A DNA stretch of 64,000 nt from UBA2137 sp963740205. Lineage in GTDB: Bacteria; Pseudomonadota; Alphaproteobacteria; Micavibrionales; Micavibrionaceae. Positions 44,474 through 52,109 of this stretch are shown here, one piece after another; within the stretch, counting starts at the first letter, position 1, and each line of letters begins with the position of its first letter. The notes under the pieces were generated by a model. That model did no database searches. It worked only from the letters and a program-made list of their open reading frames with translations, and was not told where the DNA came from. The translations under genes were made by a program, and so were the position numbers. Location of the stretch: the NCBI GenBank assembly GCA_963740205.1, contig CAVUDD010000002.1:434001-498000 (forward strand), in the 5' to 3' direction.

Positions 44474-45181
44474 TTAACCAGCGGCTTTTTTCTTGCTTAC
44501 GTCTTCTTTTGGTTCGCGCAGAACATAGCCACGCCCCCAAACAGTTTCAATATAAGAATCCCCGCCCATTGCCTTTTCAAGCTTTTTACGGAGCTTACAT
44601 ATAAACACATCTATGATTTTAACTTCTGGCTCGTCCATTCCACCGTATAGGTGATTAAGGAAAGCTTCCTTCGTTAAGGTGGTCCCCTTACGAAGCGCCA
44701 TCAATTCTAGAATTCCATATTCTTTACCAGTCAAGTGAACTGTATTGCCATCTACCTCAATTGTGCGTGAATCAAGATTGATTTCCATACGACCAATTTT
44801 GATTGTGCTTTGGGCGTGCCCCTTGGAACGGCGCACAATTGCCTGAACACGTGCAATCATTTCACGCTTATCGAATGGCTTTGTCAGATAATCATCTGCA
44901 CCAAACCCTAGACCCTTAATTTTATTTTCCATCTCGCCAAGTCCTGACAAGATAAGGATAGGTGTTTCTATTTTGGCATCACGAAGATTTTTAAGAACAT
45001 CATATCCATCCATATCAGGTAGCATGAGGTCAAGAATGATGATGTCGTAGTCATAAATTTTACCAAGATCCAGACCATCCTCACCTAAATCTGTAGAATC
45101 AATCACATAACCTTCGGATTTCAGCATAAGCTCGATACTTTTTGCTGTTGAGCTATCATCTTCAATAAGGAGAACGCGCAT
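44474..45181 (-). CDS. ctrA: cell-cycle master response regulator CtrA
   Basis: A 235-aa OmpR-type response regulator controlling DNA replication, division and flagellar genes in alphaproteobacteria. The receiver has the acidic pair E7-D8-D9, phosphoacceptor D51 in IILDLMLPDMDG, and the Lys in YLTKPFDKRE. The winged helix follows, with LTGKEYGILELMALRKGTTL, the recognition part YGGMDEPEVKIIDVFICKLR and the wing IETVWGRGYVL. Sequence is close to Caulobacter CtrA throughout. The tail ends KKKAAG, so the classical C-terminal Ala-Ala degron is shifted by one residue. I use the ATG at 45181 with an AAGGAA site; an upstream in-frame start is not needed. Confidence 0.96.
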   Translation of the reverse strand: MRVLLIEDDSSTAKSIELMLKSEGYVIDSTDLGEDGLDLGKIYDYDIIILDLMLPDMDGYDVLKNLRDAKIETPILILSGLGEMENKIKGLGFGADDYLTKPFDKREMIARVQAIVRRSKGHAQSTIKIGRMEINLDSRTIEVDGNTVHLTGKEYGILELMALRKGTTLTKEAFLNHLYGGMDEPEVKIIDVFICKLRKKLEKAMGGDSYIETVWGRGYVLREPKEDVSKKKAAG

Positions 45182-45342
45182 GTTTAAATTCCTTTTCTTT
45201 CGTGAGCCTAAACGAGTCACTAAATTAACTTCTGTTAACCTTTATTAACATTATTCTACCAAATATCAAAATAGTTAACAAACTATTTACATAGAAGCTG
45301 TTAATTTTATTAAGATTTCAAGGCGACATTACTGCCTGAATA
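45182..45342 (-). promoter_or_regulatory. ctrA upstream control region: GANTC site and CtrA-like box
   Basis: The AT-rich divergent gap between ctrA and fliI holds a GAGTC (GANTC class) at 45214-45218, 33 bases before the ctrA ATG, and a near-consensus CtrA box TTAA-N7-TTTAC at 45275-45290 (consensus TTAA-N7-TTAAC). Two more TTAAC pairs near 45224-45256 have N6 spacing. In Caulobacter, ctrA is controlled by CtrA itself and by CcrM methylation of a GANTC site. Whether the same holds here is inference. Confidence 0.5.
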
Positions 45343-45469
45343 ATGCTAAAATACGCATATAAGTCCACGAAATAACACATTATCCGATAAAATTATTAGC
45401 ACTGCATCAAAACTTAGCCCTAATGAGATTTATGGTGAGATCACCAAGGTTTTAGGACTTCTTCTTGAA

Positions 45470-46723
45470 ATGAAGGGCTTTGGAAGTGATTTAACCATTG
45501 GTAGCCGTGTTGATGTAACACCGCGCAAAAAACCTGTTGTCCCATGTGAAGTCATTGGTTTCCGCGATGACGTCGCACTTCTTATGCCCTTTGGTACGCT
45601 TGAGGGAATTGGTTTGGGATGCAAAGCTGTTATCAAACAGCAAGACCCAGTAGTTTTCCCCTGTGATGCCTGGTTAGGCCGCGTCATTAACGCACTAGGT
45701 GAACCTATTGATGGGAAGGGCCCGTTGCCTGAGGGAAGTGAGCCATTCTTACTTAAAGCTCCTGCCCCGCCAGCACATCAACGCACACGCATTGGTGGAA
45801 AGCTGGATTTAGGCGTTCGCGCCGTTAATACCTTTACAGCCATTTGTGAAGGCCAGCGTATGGGTATTTTTGCAGGATCCGGCGTTGGTAAATCGGTTCT
45901 GCTCTCTATGATGGCACGCTATACGGTTGCAGATGTTTCTGTCATTGGCTTGGTTGGTGAGCGTGGTCGTGAGGTTCAAGAATTTCTTGAGGATGATTTA
46001 GGCGAGGAAGGCCTTGCCAGCTCGGTTGTTATTGTTGCCACTGGCGATGAACCAGCCCTAATGAGACGCCAAGCTGCCTATATGACATTGGCAGTTGCCG
46101 AATATTTCCGTGCCCAGAAAAATCAGGTTTTATGTTTGATGGATTCCGTTACACGTTTTGCAATGGCACAACGTGAAATTGGACTATCTGCTGGTGAGCC
46201 GCCTACAGCAAAGGGGTATCCCCCATCCACATTTGGCGAACTTGCAAGATTGCTTGAGCGTGCCGGGCCCGGTATTCGTGGCGAAGGTGACATCACAGGA
46301 TTGTTCTCTGTTCTGGTTGAGGGTGATGATGACAACGAGCCTATATCGGATGCCGTACGCGGTATTCTCGATGGTCACATCGTTATGAATCGAGATATCG
46401 CCGAGCGTGGGCGATATCCCGCTATAAACGTTTTACGCTCTATTTCACGCTCTCTCCCCATGGCATTCACAGATGAGCAGAACGAAATTGTGAAGCGGGC
46501 AAAACTCATTGTCTCAACATATGAGAATATGGCGGAACTCATAAGACTTGGTGCCTACAAAAAAGGAAGCGATCCAGACGTAGATATTGCGCTCAAGCTT
46601 TACCCCCAAATCGAGACATTCCTGACACAAAACAAAGAGGAACGCTCCAGCATCGATGCTTCTTTTGCCGCTCTTGCTGAAATAGTTGAGTTGGAATACA
46701 CACCAGAAAACACGTTTGAATAA
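45470..46723 (+). CDS. fliI: flagellum-specific ATPase FliI (N-terminus probably extends upstream)
   Basis: The ATPase of the flagellar type III export apparatus. Walker A GSGVGKS is at 136-142 from this ATG. VIGLVGERGREVQEF, MDSVTRFAMAQREIGLSAGE with the ATPase B region, and GYPPSTFGELARLLERAGP are all family blocks. Coding clearly continues before the ATG: the same frame reads KLSPNEIYGEITKVLGLLLE, the normal FliI N-terminal strand, back to 45350, yet it has no ATG, GTG or TTG. Removing one base at the AAAA at 45348-45351 (or the AAA at 45370-45372) would join it to the ATG at 45343. The gene is therefore likely longer, about 458 aa. Its stop overlaps the fliJ start by one base. Confidence 0.93.
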   Translation: MKGFGSDLTIGSRVDVTPRKKPVVPCEVIGFRDDVALLMPFGTLEGIGLGCKAVIKQQDPVVFPCDAWLGRVINALGEPIDGKGPLPEGSEPFLLKAPAPPAHQRTRIGGKLDLGVRAVNTFTAICEGQRMGIFAGSGVGKSVLLSMMARYTVADVSVIGLVGERGREVQEFLEDDLGEEGLASSVVIVATGDEPALMRRQAAYMTLAVAEYFRAQKNQVLCLMDSVTRFAMAQREIGLSAGEPPTAKGYPPSTFGELARLLERAGPGIRGEGDITGLFSVLVEGDDDNEPISDAVRGILDGHIVMNRDIAERGRYPAINVLRSISRSLPMAFTDEQNEIVKRAKLIVSTYENMAELIRLGAYKKGSDPDVDIALKLYPQIETFLTQNKEERSSIDASFAALAEIVELEYTPENTFE

Positions 46724-47154
46724 TGGCTAAGCTAGATTCTCTTATTCGTGTTCGTAAACACACAGTTGAAGAAAAACAGAAGTTTTTGGCAACACTTCTG
46801 CGCACACAAGAAGGCCTCATTGAGCATAAGGCAAAACAATATGAGGCACTTAAGAAAGAGGCCGATCTTGCAGAACAAGCCCCCGAAGATATTCAAATGC
46901 AACAAAGCTTTTTCTCTTTTCGTGCACTTGTTAAACAGGAAATTGAAAAGATTGATGACTCTATCAAAAAACTCGATATACGTATCGAAATTGCACAAGA
47001 CGCGATGCGCGATGCTTTTGCCGACCTAAAGAAAGTCGAGATTGTTGATCGCAATCGTAAGGAAGAAGAAAAACGTGCAGAACTCAAGAAAGACAATGAT
47101 CGTCTTGATGAAATAGGGCTTCAAATCTTTGCACGCGGTAGTGAAGAGAATTAA
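46723..47154 (+). CDS. fliJ: flagellar export protein FliJ
   Basis: A 143-aa, almost entirely helical coiled-coil protein. It begins AKLDSLIRVRKHTVEEKQKF and continues with heptads through SIKKLDIRIEIAQDAMRDAF. FliJ is the central stalk of the FliI ATPase and promotes export by linking FliI to FlhA. Sequence conservation in this family is low, so the assignment rests on length, coiled-coil content and the one-base overlap with fliI. Confidence 0.85.
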   Translation: MAKLDSLIRVRKHTVEEKQKFLATLLRTQEGLIEHKAKQYEALKKEADLAEQAPEDIQMQQSFFSFRALVKQEIEKIDDSIKKLDIRIEIAQDAMRDAFADLKKVEIVDRNRKEEEKRAELKKDNDRLDEIGLQIFARGSEEN

Positions 47155-47156
47155 AA

Positions 47157-48008
47157 ATGACTTCAAATCGTAAACGAAATTTTATCTTTACACTGCTTGG
47201 AATTATTTTTCTGGTGGGCACAGCTTATGTTCTTTCAAACCTTGAGGATTGGAAGGAAGACTACAAAAAGGCAAAGATCTATAAAGCAGAGAAAGAAAAG
47301 TTTATTTCGCTTTGCCTAGGCACAAAAAATTATGACAATCAACCTTCTGCTCTTTTTATAAGGGTCATGGACTGCGTTCATAGAAACTCAGTACATAAAA
47401 TGGATGAAAGATTTAAGGCTTTGTTCAAAGAAGGTCGCCATGCTTATTTAAACCGAATAAATAGCAGTCTTTCCTCTACTAAGAAGAATACAGAAAAACC
47501 ACATATGGAATGTTCTACACGTTCTAAAACTATGTCTGATATTTTAAGATATCTTGGTTATGATGCCTATTCAGTAGCCTTAACCGAACCTAAAGATAAT
47601 TTTCCTGATCACGTCATTGTTAATGTTCATAATCCCATCACTCAAAAAGATGAAATTTACGATCCAACGCACAACATGTATATAAAGGATATGAGGAATA
47701 ACGAACTTCAAGGAATAGAAAATATTTTAACTTTACCTGCTGAGAGCATCCTATTTTGTAGCCCTGAAAATGGGTGCGAAAAGAGTCTTATTTCGCCAGA
47801 AGGCACTTTTCAAACAGGTAGATTGCCCGAATATCATGGCATTGCATACTTACGTGTCTATGAAGACCGTAAAGGCCCCTTACTTTATAATCCAGACAGA
47901 TTTGACCCTGACAAAATTCGTGATGTTTGGGGAGAGCAGAAATCCTACTGTGCTGTCCATCCCGACCATTGTGAAAAAAGACAAATGGTCAAGTCACCGT
48001 CTCTCTGA
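47157..48008 (+). CDS. membrane-anchored transglutaminase-like protein, function unknown
   Basis: A 283-aa protein with one N-terminal membrane helix (IFTLLGIIFLVGTAYVLS, about 10-27), so it is probably periplasmic. A candidate Cys-His-Asp triad in transglutaminase order is C119 in MECSTRSKTMSDILRYLGYD, H152 in FPDHVIVNV and D169 in EIYDPTHNMY; the order and spacing fit transglutaminase/papain-like folds. Four further cysteines lie elsewhere. It starts 2 bases after fliJ, so it is cotranscribed with fliI-fliJ, and is convergent with the FliK-like gene (20-base overlap). I do not recognise a named family; catalysis is inferred from motif order only. Confidence 0.65.
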   Translation: MTSNRKRNFIFTLLGIIFLVGTAYVLSNLEDWKEDYKKAKIYKAEKEKFISLCLGTKNYDNQPSALFIRVMDCVHRNSVHKMDERFKALFKEGRHAYLNRINSSLSSTKKNTEKPHMECSTRSKTMSDILRYLGYDAYSVALTEPKDNFPDHVIVNVHNPITQKDEIYDPTHNMYIKDMRNNELQGIENILTLPAESILFCSPENGCEKSLISPEGTFQTGRLPEYHGIAYLRVYEDRKGPLLYNPDRFDPDKIRDVWGEQKSYCAVHPDHCEKRQMVKSPSL

Positions 48009-48651
48009 AGTTATTTTCAATAGGCTGGCTTAAATCTACCCATCCTTTATCTTTCGTTTGAAACGCAATATCGCCTGTAAGCTCTGATTTATCCAGCGCC
48101 TTGAGATAAAGACCTTTGAGTACAGCTTTCATCTCACTTGAAATTTCTTTTTCTGTTCGAATGAAAATATCCAGATTGGCTTCGCGCATCATGCCGTCAA
48201 TTTGCAGTACACCCATACGGGTTAAATCAAATTCAAAGAGAAAACGCGTGGCGTCACTGTCTTCCTGTTCATCACTCTGCCCACTTTCAGAACCTTGGTT
48301 TTGAACATAGAGATTTATTGGCACAAGATTTTCTTGATATTGCATCGGGAATGTCCATGCCCGCCAATCACCCGACACAGTGTTCATAAAGCGCGATGAA
48401 GATGCCCCTTCTTTCATAAGAGCATCAAGAACGCGCAATGTTTTACCTTCTTTCAAGTCTTGTAAAGATTTTGCACCCGCCAGCTCCTCAAGTGACCCAC
48501 CTTGAAGTGCCGCAAAAAGAAAGAGAATTGAAGGCACTATTTTTGTTGGAGCACTTGCCTGTGGAAGTAGAGATTGCAATGACATTTGCAAAGGACTTGG
48601 AGACGCAGCCCATCTCCCTGATATGTGTAAAAAGTAGGTTCCACGGGTCAT
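47989..48651 (-). CDS. FliK-like protein, C-terminal part (continues the gene above by frameshift)
   Basis: This open frame encodes the C-terminal half of the protein begun at 49963. From about residue 11 it reads GRWAASPSPLQMSLQSLLPQ, SILFLFAALQGGSLEELAGA, then FEFDLTRMGVLQIDGMMREA and FIRTEKEISSEMKAVL, a strand-helix pattern like the FliK/Flg_hook C-terminal domain that senses hook length and switches export specificity. The first ten residues from its own ATG are an artefact: the junction lies at the A-run 48629-48633, where removing one base gives continuous DPWNLLLHISGRWAA. Joined span 47989-49963 is 1975 bases (3x658+1). The FliK name is inference from context and fold pattern. Confidence 0.6.
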   Translation of the reverse strand: MTRGTYFLHISGRWAASPSPLQMSLQSLLPQASAPTKIVPSILFLFAALQGGSLEELAGAKSLQDLKEGKTLRVLDALMKEGASSSRFMNTVSGDWRAWTFPMQYQENLVPINLYVQNQGSESGQSDEQEDSDATRFLFEFDLTRMGVLQIDGMMREANLDIFIRTEKEISSEMKAVLKGLYLKALDKSELTGDIAFQTKDKGWVDLSQPIENNFRETVT

Positions 48652-49963
48652 TACCTATCGCTGTACTGCCAATTATTTGCATGGATTGCGGACTAATTTG
48701 AAGCAGTGCTCCTTGTGTTGCATCCTTCATGGGGAAATTGAGCAAGAACACATTAGGTGCCGTTCCATTACTTGAAAATTGTCCTCCAACAGGACTAAGC
48801 AAAGGAAAACCCTCTGCATTAACACCAGCCACCCTAAAAGTAAGGGCGTCTGGTTTGCCTTGCGTTAAAAGTGAGCCTTGCTGAATTTGTCCACCCCATT
48901 GGGGCGCAGTATATTGCGATGGAATATTTACACCTGTAACACGGCCGTCAATTTGCACAGTAGACAATTGACCTTGTTGAAAACTTTGTGGCTGTCCTGT
49001 CGTAACCAAACGATTGAGAATTTGGGAAGGAAATTGCGCCGGAGTAACCGAGTTTGAATGACCAGAAATTCCTTGGTTTATTTGTGTTTGATTAGCAAGT
49101 CTTGCCTGAACTTGTTCTGGTGTAAATCGTGTTACACCGCCTGCTGGTGGCTGAGCAACAGGCTGTAGTTGCCCTCGAGAAATAAAGCTTAGATTTGCAC
49201 TTTCCTGCCTTGCCCCGATTATATTTTGAAATAATGCTTTCTCGCTTGCTGTCACTGCCGCTCCTGCTTGCGAAATGGGGAAAGATGCAAAATTATTTAG
49301 GCTTTGTGGAATTGCAATAATGGGTGTTTGAGGTAACGCCAGCTCAGTTGTAGGAACAACCTGACCTGATCCAAAATTTTGAAGTTTTACCGTTGATAAA
49401 ATTTGCTCGACTTGATTTTTAAGAGCCTGCTCAGCAATTTGACGAGGGAGTTGCGTCAAGCGCACCAAGGTTTCAGGAGGAAGTTTTGCAGTTTGTAACT
49501 TCGCCGCCTCCTTGGTTTCGTTTATTTCCCGCAAAACTGTTGTTTGTAATTTTGCCTCGCGGGATAAAGTGACCGATGACTTTTCAACAGATGATGCCAA
49601 CGACGAGGCCTCAGCTGTTTTTGCCAAAGACGTTGTTTGGGATATGTCACTGGTTTTAGTTATCAGAGCCTCACGGGGAGGCTTACCAGCAGGAATATCC
49701 AGTTGTACTCTTTGTCCGACCTCAAAACGCCTTGCTTCATTGGCGCGCACCTCTATGTCGCCTCTATCTGTACGTAAAAATAAAACACGCTCAGACCCTT
49801 TGGCAATAACTTCGCCTTCAACACGTGTAGGTTGAGACGTAGATTGTAAATCTTTCGGTAGAGTTAATAGACGAATTGCTGCCTGATCAGTTGCAGCTTT
49901 ACTACCCGAATTCACAATGCCTTTAAAGAATGGCACAAATCCTGAAAAGCCCGATGAGGCCAT
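48488..49963 (-). CDS. FliK-like hook-length control protein, N-terminal part (frameshifted)
   Basis: N-terminal part of a joined roughly 657-aa protein. Residues 1-100 contain LPKDLQSTSQPTRVEGEVIA and GDIEVRANEARRFEVGQRVQ, a beta-rich head. Residues 100-380 are Gln/Ala/Ser/Thr-rich and low complexity, as expected of a FliK-type ruler. After about residue 446 (GNDPWNLLF) the frame is lost at the A5 tract 48629-48633; the remaining 45 residues (EMGCVSKSFANV and on) are not authentic. The C-terminal half is read in the next frame (47989-48651). Position directly downstream of flhG-flhF supports a flagellar role. Strand and spacing (74 bp) suggest cotranscription with them. Confidence 0.65.
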   Translation of the reverse strand: MASSGFSGFVPFFKGIVNSGSKAATDQAAIRLLTLPKDLQSTSQPTRVEGEVIAKGSERVLFLRTDRGDIEVRANEARRFEVGQRVQLDIPAGKPPREALITKTSDISQTTSLAKTAEASSLASSVEKSSVTLSREAKLQTTVLREINETKEAAKLQTAKLPPETLVRLTQLPRQIAEQALKNQVEQILSTVKLQNFGSGQVVPTTELALPQTPIIAIPQSLNNFASFPISQAGAAVTASEKALFQNIIGARQESANLSFISRGQLQPVAQPPAGGVTRFTPEQVQARLANQTQINQGISGHSNSVTPAQFPSQILNRLVTTGQPQSFQQGQLSTVQIDGRVTGVNIPSQYTAPQWGGQIQQGSLLTQGKPDALTFRVAGVNAEGFPLLSPVGGQFSSNGTAPNVFLLNFPMKDATQGALLQISPQSMQIIGSTAIGNDPWNLLFTHIREMGCVSKSFANVIAISTSTGKCSNKNSAFNSLSFCGTSRWVT

Positions 49964-50037
49964 GAAAATCTCCTTACTCTTTAGTTTAACGCGCTAAAGG
50001 TAAAAAAAGAACAAATGATGTGTAAGATGAATATATA

Positions 50038-50874
50038 TTAAGAGCGCGCAGCGCGTTTCTTTTTTGCCTGTGCAGCGAGCATTTTCATCGCATAATAAGC
50101 TACCTTCTCGGCATCTTCGGCTGCCTCACTGTTTGGAGAGCGCGTTAAAATAGGCGTTTGATGACGGATACTTTCCTTAACACGCGAATCTTGGCGAATA
50201 ATTCCAGCAATCGGTGGACTTAGCCTTAGGAAGTTCTCACAAGCCTTAAGTAGTGTTCTGTAAGTCTTTTCACCCTCAGATGCACTAGATGCCATATTCA
50301 CAACAATACTCACTTTTTTGGACATACCAGCGGCACTTCCCAATTTTATAAAGGCATAAGCATCTGTTAGGGATGTTGGCTCGTCTGTAGTTACAAGGAA
50401 TGTTCTGGCTGCGGCGGCCGACAACATACGCACAGTTCTGTCAACACCTGCACCAAGATCAATAATCACCACATCATATTTATCAGCAACCTCGACAAGT
50501 TGATCTCTAAGGAAGGCCAAACGTTGTGAAGGAAGCGCAGAAAGCGAGGCCTGACCCGAGCGTCCTGCTATAATATCAAATTCACCATCTTCGTAGGGTT
50601 GTACAACTTTTTCAAGACTTAGGCGTCCGCGGATAACATCGTTCAAATCACGTTTGGGCATTAGGCCTAATTGAACATCAACATTGGCAAGCCCCAAATC
50701 ACCATCAAAAAGAAGAACGCTTTTACCCATTTTCGCCAATGCATGTGACAAGGTAATTGAGAACCACGTCTTACCAACGCCGCCCTTGCCCGATGCAACG
50801 GCTATAATATTTGGTGCCGACTTTGTGGCGGACAATTCTGTATCTTCGGTTTCTTTGGCTGTTGTATCACTCAT
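50038..50874 (-). CDS. flhG: MinD/ParA-like flagellar number regulator FlhG
   Basis: A 278-aa ATPase of the MinD/ParA class. The deviant Walker A KGGVGKT is at 30-36, the second Asp-rich site in LLFDGDLGLANVDVQLGL, and DVVIIDLGAGVDRTVRML near 138 gives Walker B and the switch. The C-terminus ends in a basic amphipathic helix (YYAMKMLAAQAKKKRAARS), which may serve as a membrane-targeting sequence. FlhG limits flagellar number and pairs with FlhF, encoded immediately upstream (17-base gap). Confidence 0.9.
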   Translation of the reverse strand: MSDTTAKETEDTELSATKSAPNIIAVASGKGGVGKTWFSITLSHALAKMGKSVLLFDGDLGLANVDVQLGLMPKRDLNDVIRGRLSLEKVVQPYEDGEFDIIAGRSGQASLSALPSQRLAFLRDQLVEVADKYDVVIIDLGAGVDRTVRMLSAAAARTFLVTTDEPTSLTDAYAFIKLGSAAGMSKKVSIVVNMASSASEGEKTYRTLLKACENFLRLSPPIAGIIRQDSRVKESIRHQTPILTRSPNSEAAEDAEKVAYYAMKMLAAQAKKKRAARS

Positions 50875-50891
50875 TAATGGCGTTCCTGATT

Positions 50892-51896
50892 TTATCGCTC
50901 TTTCATTGTGCTTTGCTCTGCACGCTCTGGCAATAGATATTCTGCAAATCTTTTCGGCGTAAGTTCTTTTAGCCCGTCAACAACTGCAGCACTTACACCT
51001 GATTCTGCAAAAGATAGATTACCACTATGCGCGGCAGATAAAAGCCCCCCATAGCGTCTAGCCACATCTAATCTTGTGGGGATAACGATTTCACACCCTA
51101 AACCAGCATAAATACGTCCAAAATCTTCTGATTCATTGGCATCAAGAGCCGAAGGCAAAACAAGAACCGGCTCTATATCGCCAGCTGTGCATAAAATCGC
51201 CAAGGCACGCAATTGTTTCGGATCAAACGGATTAAGACCTGCTGTATCTATATAAATATAATCTTTATCTTCATTTGCCTTCAGAAATTCTTTTAATTCG
51301 TCCAGCGTATTGGTCATAGCCAAATTTACGTTCATCACAGTGGTGAATGCCTGAAGCTGTTCAAGCGCACCGGCACGCTCTGTGTCGGTAGTAACGACGG
51401 CAACATTCTCACCATTAAGAACAGATTGTGCAGCGAACTTCGCAGTCGTAAGAGTTTTGCCCGCCCCTGCTGGGCCGATAAACATAAAGCGTGTTTTTTG
51501 TGTGGATTGTTTAAGTGGCCTGAAAGAGAAAAGGTTCTTCAACGCTCCAAGCAAAGCCTCTTGTGCGCTTTGAAAGCCGATAACCATGGCATAGGATACA
51601 ATCTGATCGGTAACATCTTCTGGAACACCGTGACGTATCATAGTGTCTGTTAACTCTTCATTGACCGCAGTATTTTCCTCTTCATCATCATACTGAAGCC
51701 AGTCCTGTGCCTCGGTCACACCATTCTGACCTATTTCAAATGCAGGAGAACGGTCACCCACAGCTGCAGTCACGCGCACGGATTTTCCGCCGTTTTCTTC
51801 GTGAGTGGCGACAATAATAGCGTCCTCTCCAAGAGTATCACGGATCATTTTCATCGCTTCCGACATGTTTTTTGCATAAAAAGATTTGAGCCGCAT
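50892..51896 (-). CDS. flhF: SRP-type GTPase FlhF
   Basis: A 334-aa SIMIBI GTPase that places flagella at the pole. It starts MRLKSFYAKNMSEAMKMIRD, the usual FlhF B-domain opening with DTLGEDAIIVAT. The G1 P-loop GPAGAGKT is at 141-148, G2/G3 are VVTTDTERAGALEQLQ and YIYIDTAGLNPFD, and PTRLDVARRYGG near 275 is the G4 region (TRLD in place of TKxD). Presence of flhF with flhG predicts a polar flagellum. Upstream lies an AT-rich promoter region with a TAAGTG/CACTTA inverted repeat at 51924-51942. Confidence 0.92.
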   Translation of the reverse strand: MRLKSFYAKNMSEAMKMIRDTLGEDAIIVATHEENGGKSVRVTAAVGDRSPAFEIGQNGVTEAQDWLQYDDEEENTAVNEELTDTMIRHGVPEDVTDQIVSYAMVIGFQSAQEALLGALKNLFSFRPLKQSTQKTRFMFIGPAGAGKTLTTAKFAAQSVLNGENVAVVTTDTERAGALEQLQAFTTVMNVNLAMTNTLDELKEFLKANEDKDYIYIDTAGLNPFDPKQLRALAILCTAGDIEPVLVLPSALDANESEDFGRIYAGLGCEIVIPTRLDVARRYGGLLSAAHSGNLSFAESGVSAAVVDGLKELTPKRFAEYLLPERAEQSTMKER

Positions 51897-52109
51897 GGCT
51901 TATAAGATAGGTCAGTTGTTGAGTAAGTGTAACAAGCACTTATATAAAAATCTAGCCATCCCTACAAATGTTTTAAAAGAAACCTTGTTTTATTTATGTA
52001 AATATAATATTATTTCGCTCTAATATGTATTTTCTTGCGATTTGAAAAGATTTGGTGTTACTTTTGAATTCAGGGAAATTACTAAAAAAATTAAAAAGAA
52101 AAACTGAGT

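Noticed and set aside
51924..51942. TAAGTG/CACTTA inverted repeat upstream of flhF as an operator
   Set aside because: Only six base pairs and not repeated at other flagellar promoters in the window; too weak to call as a feature.
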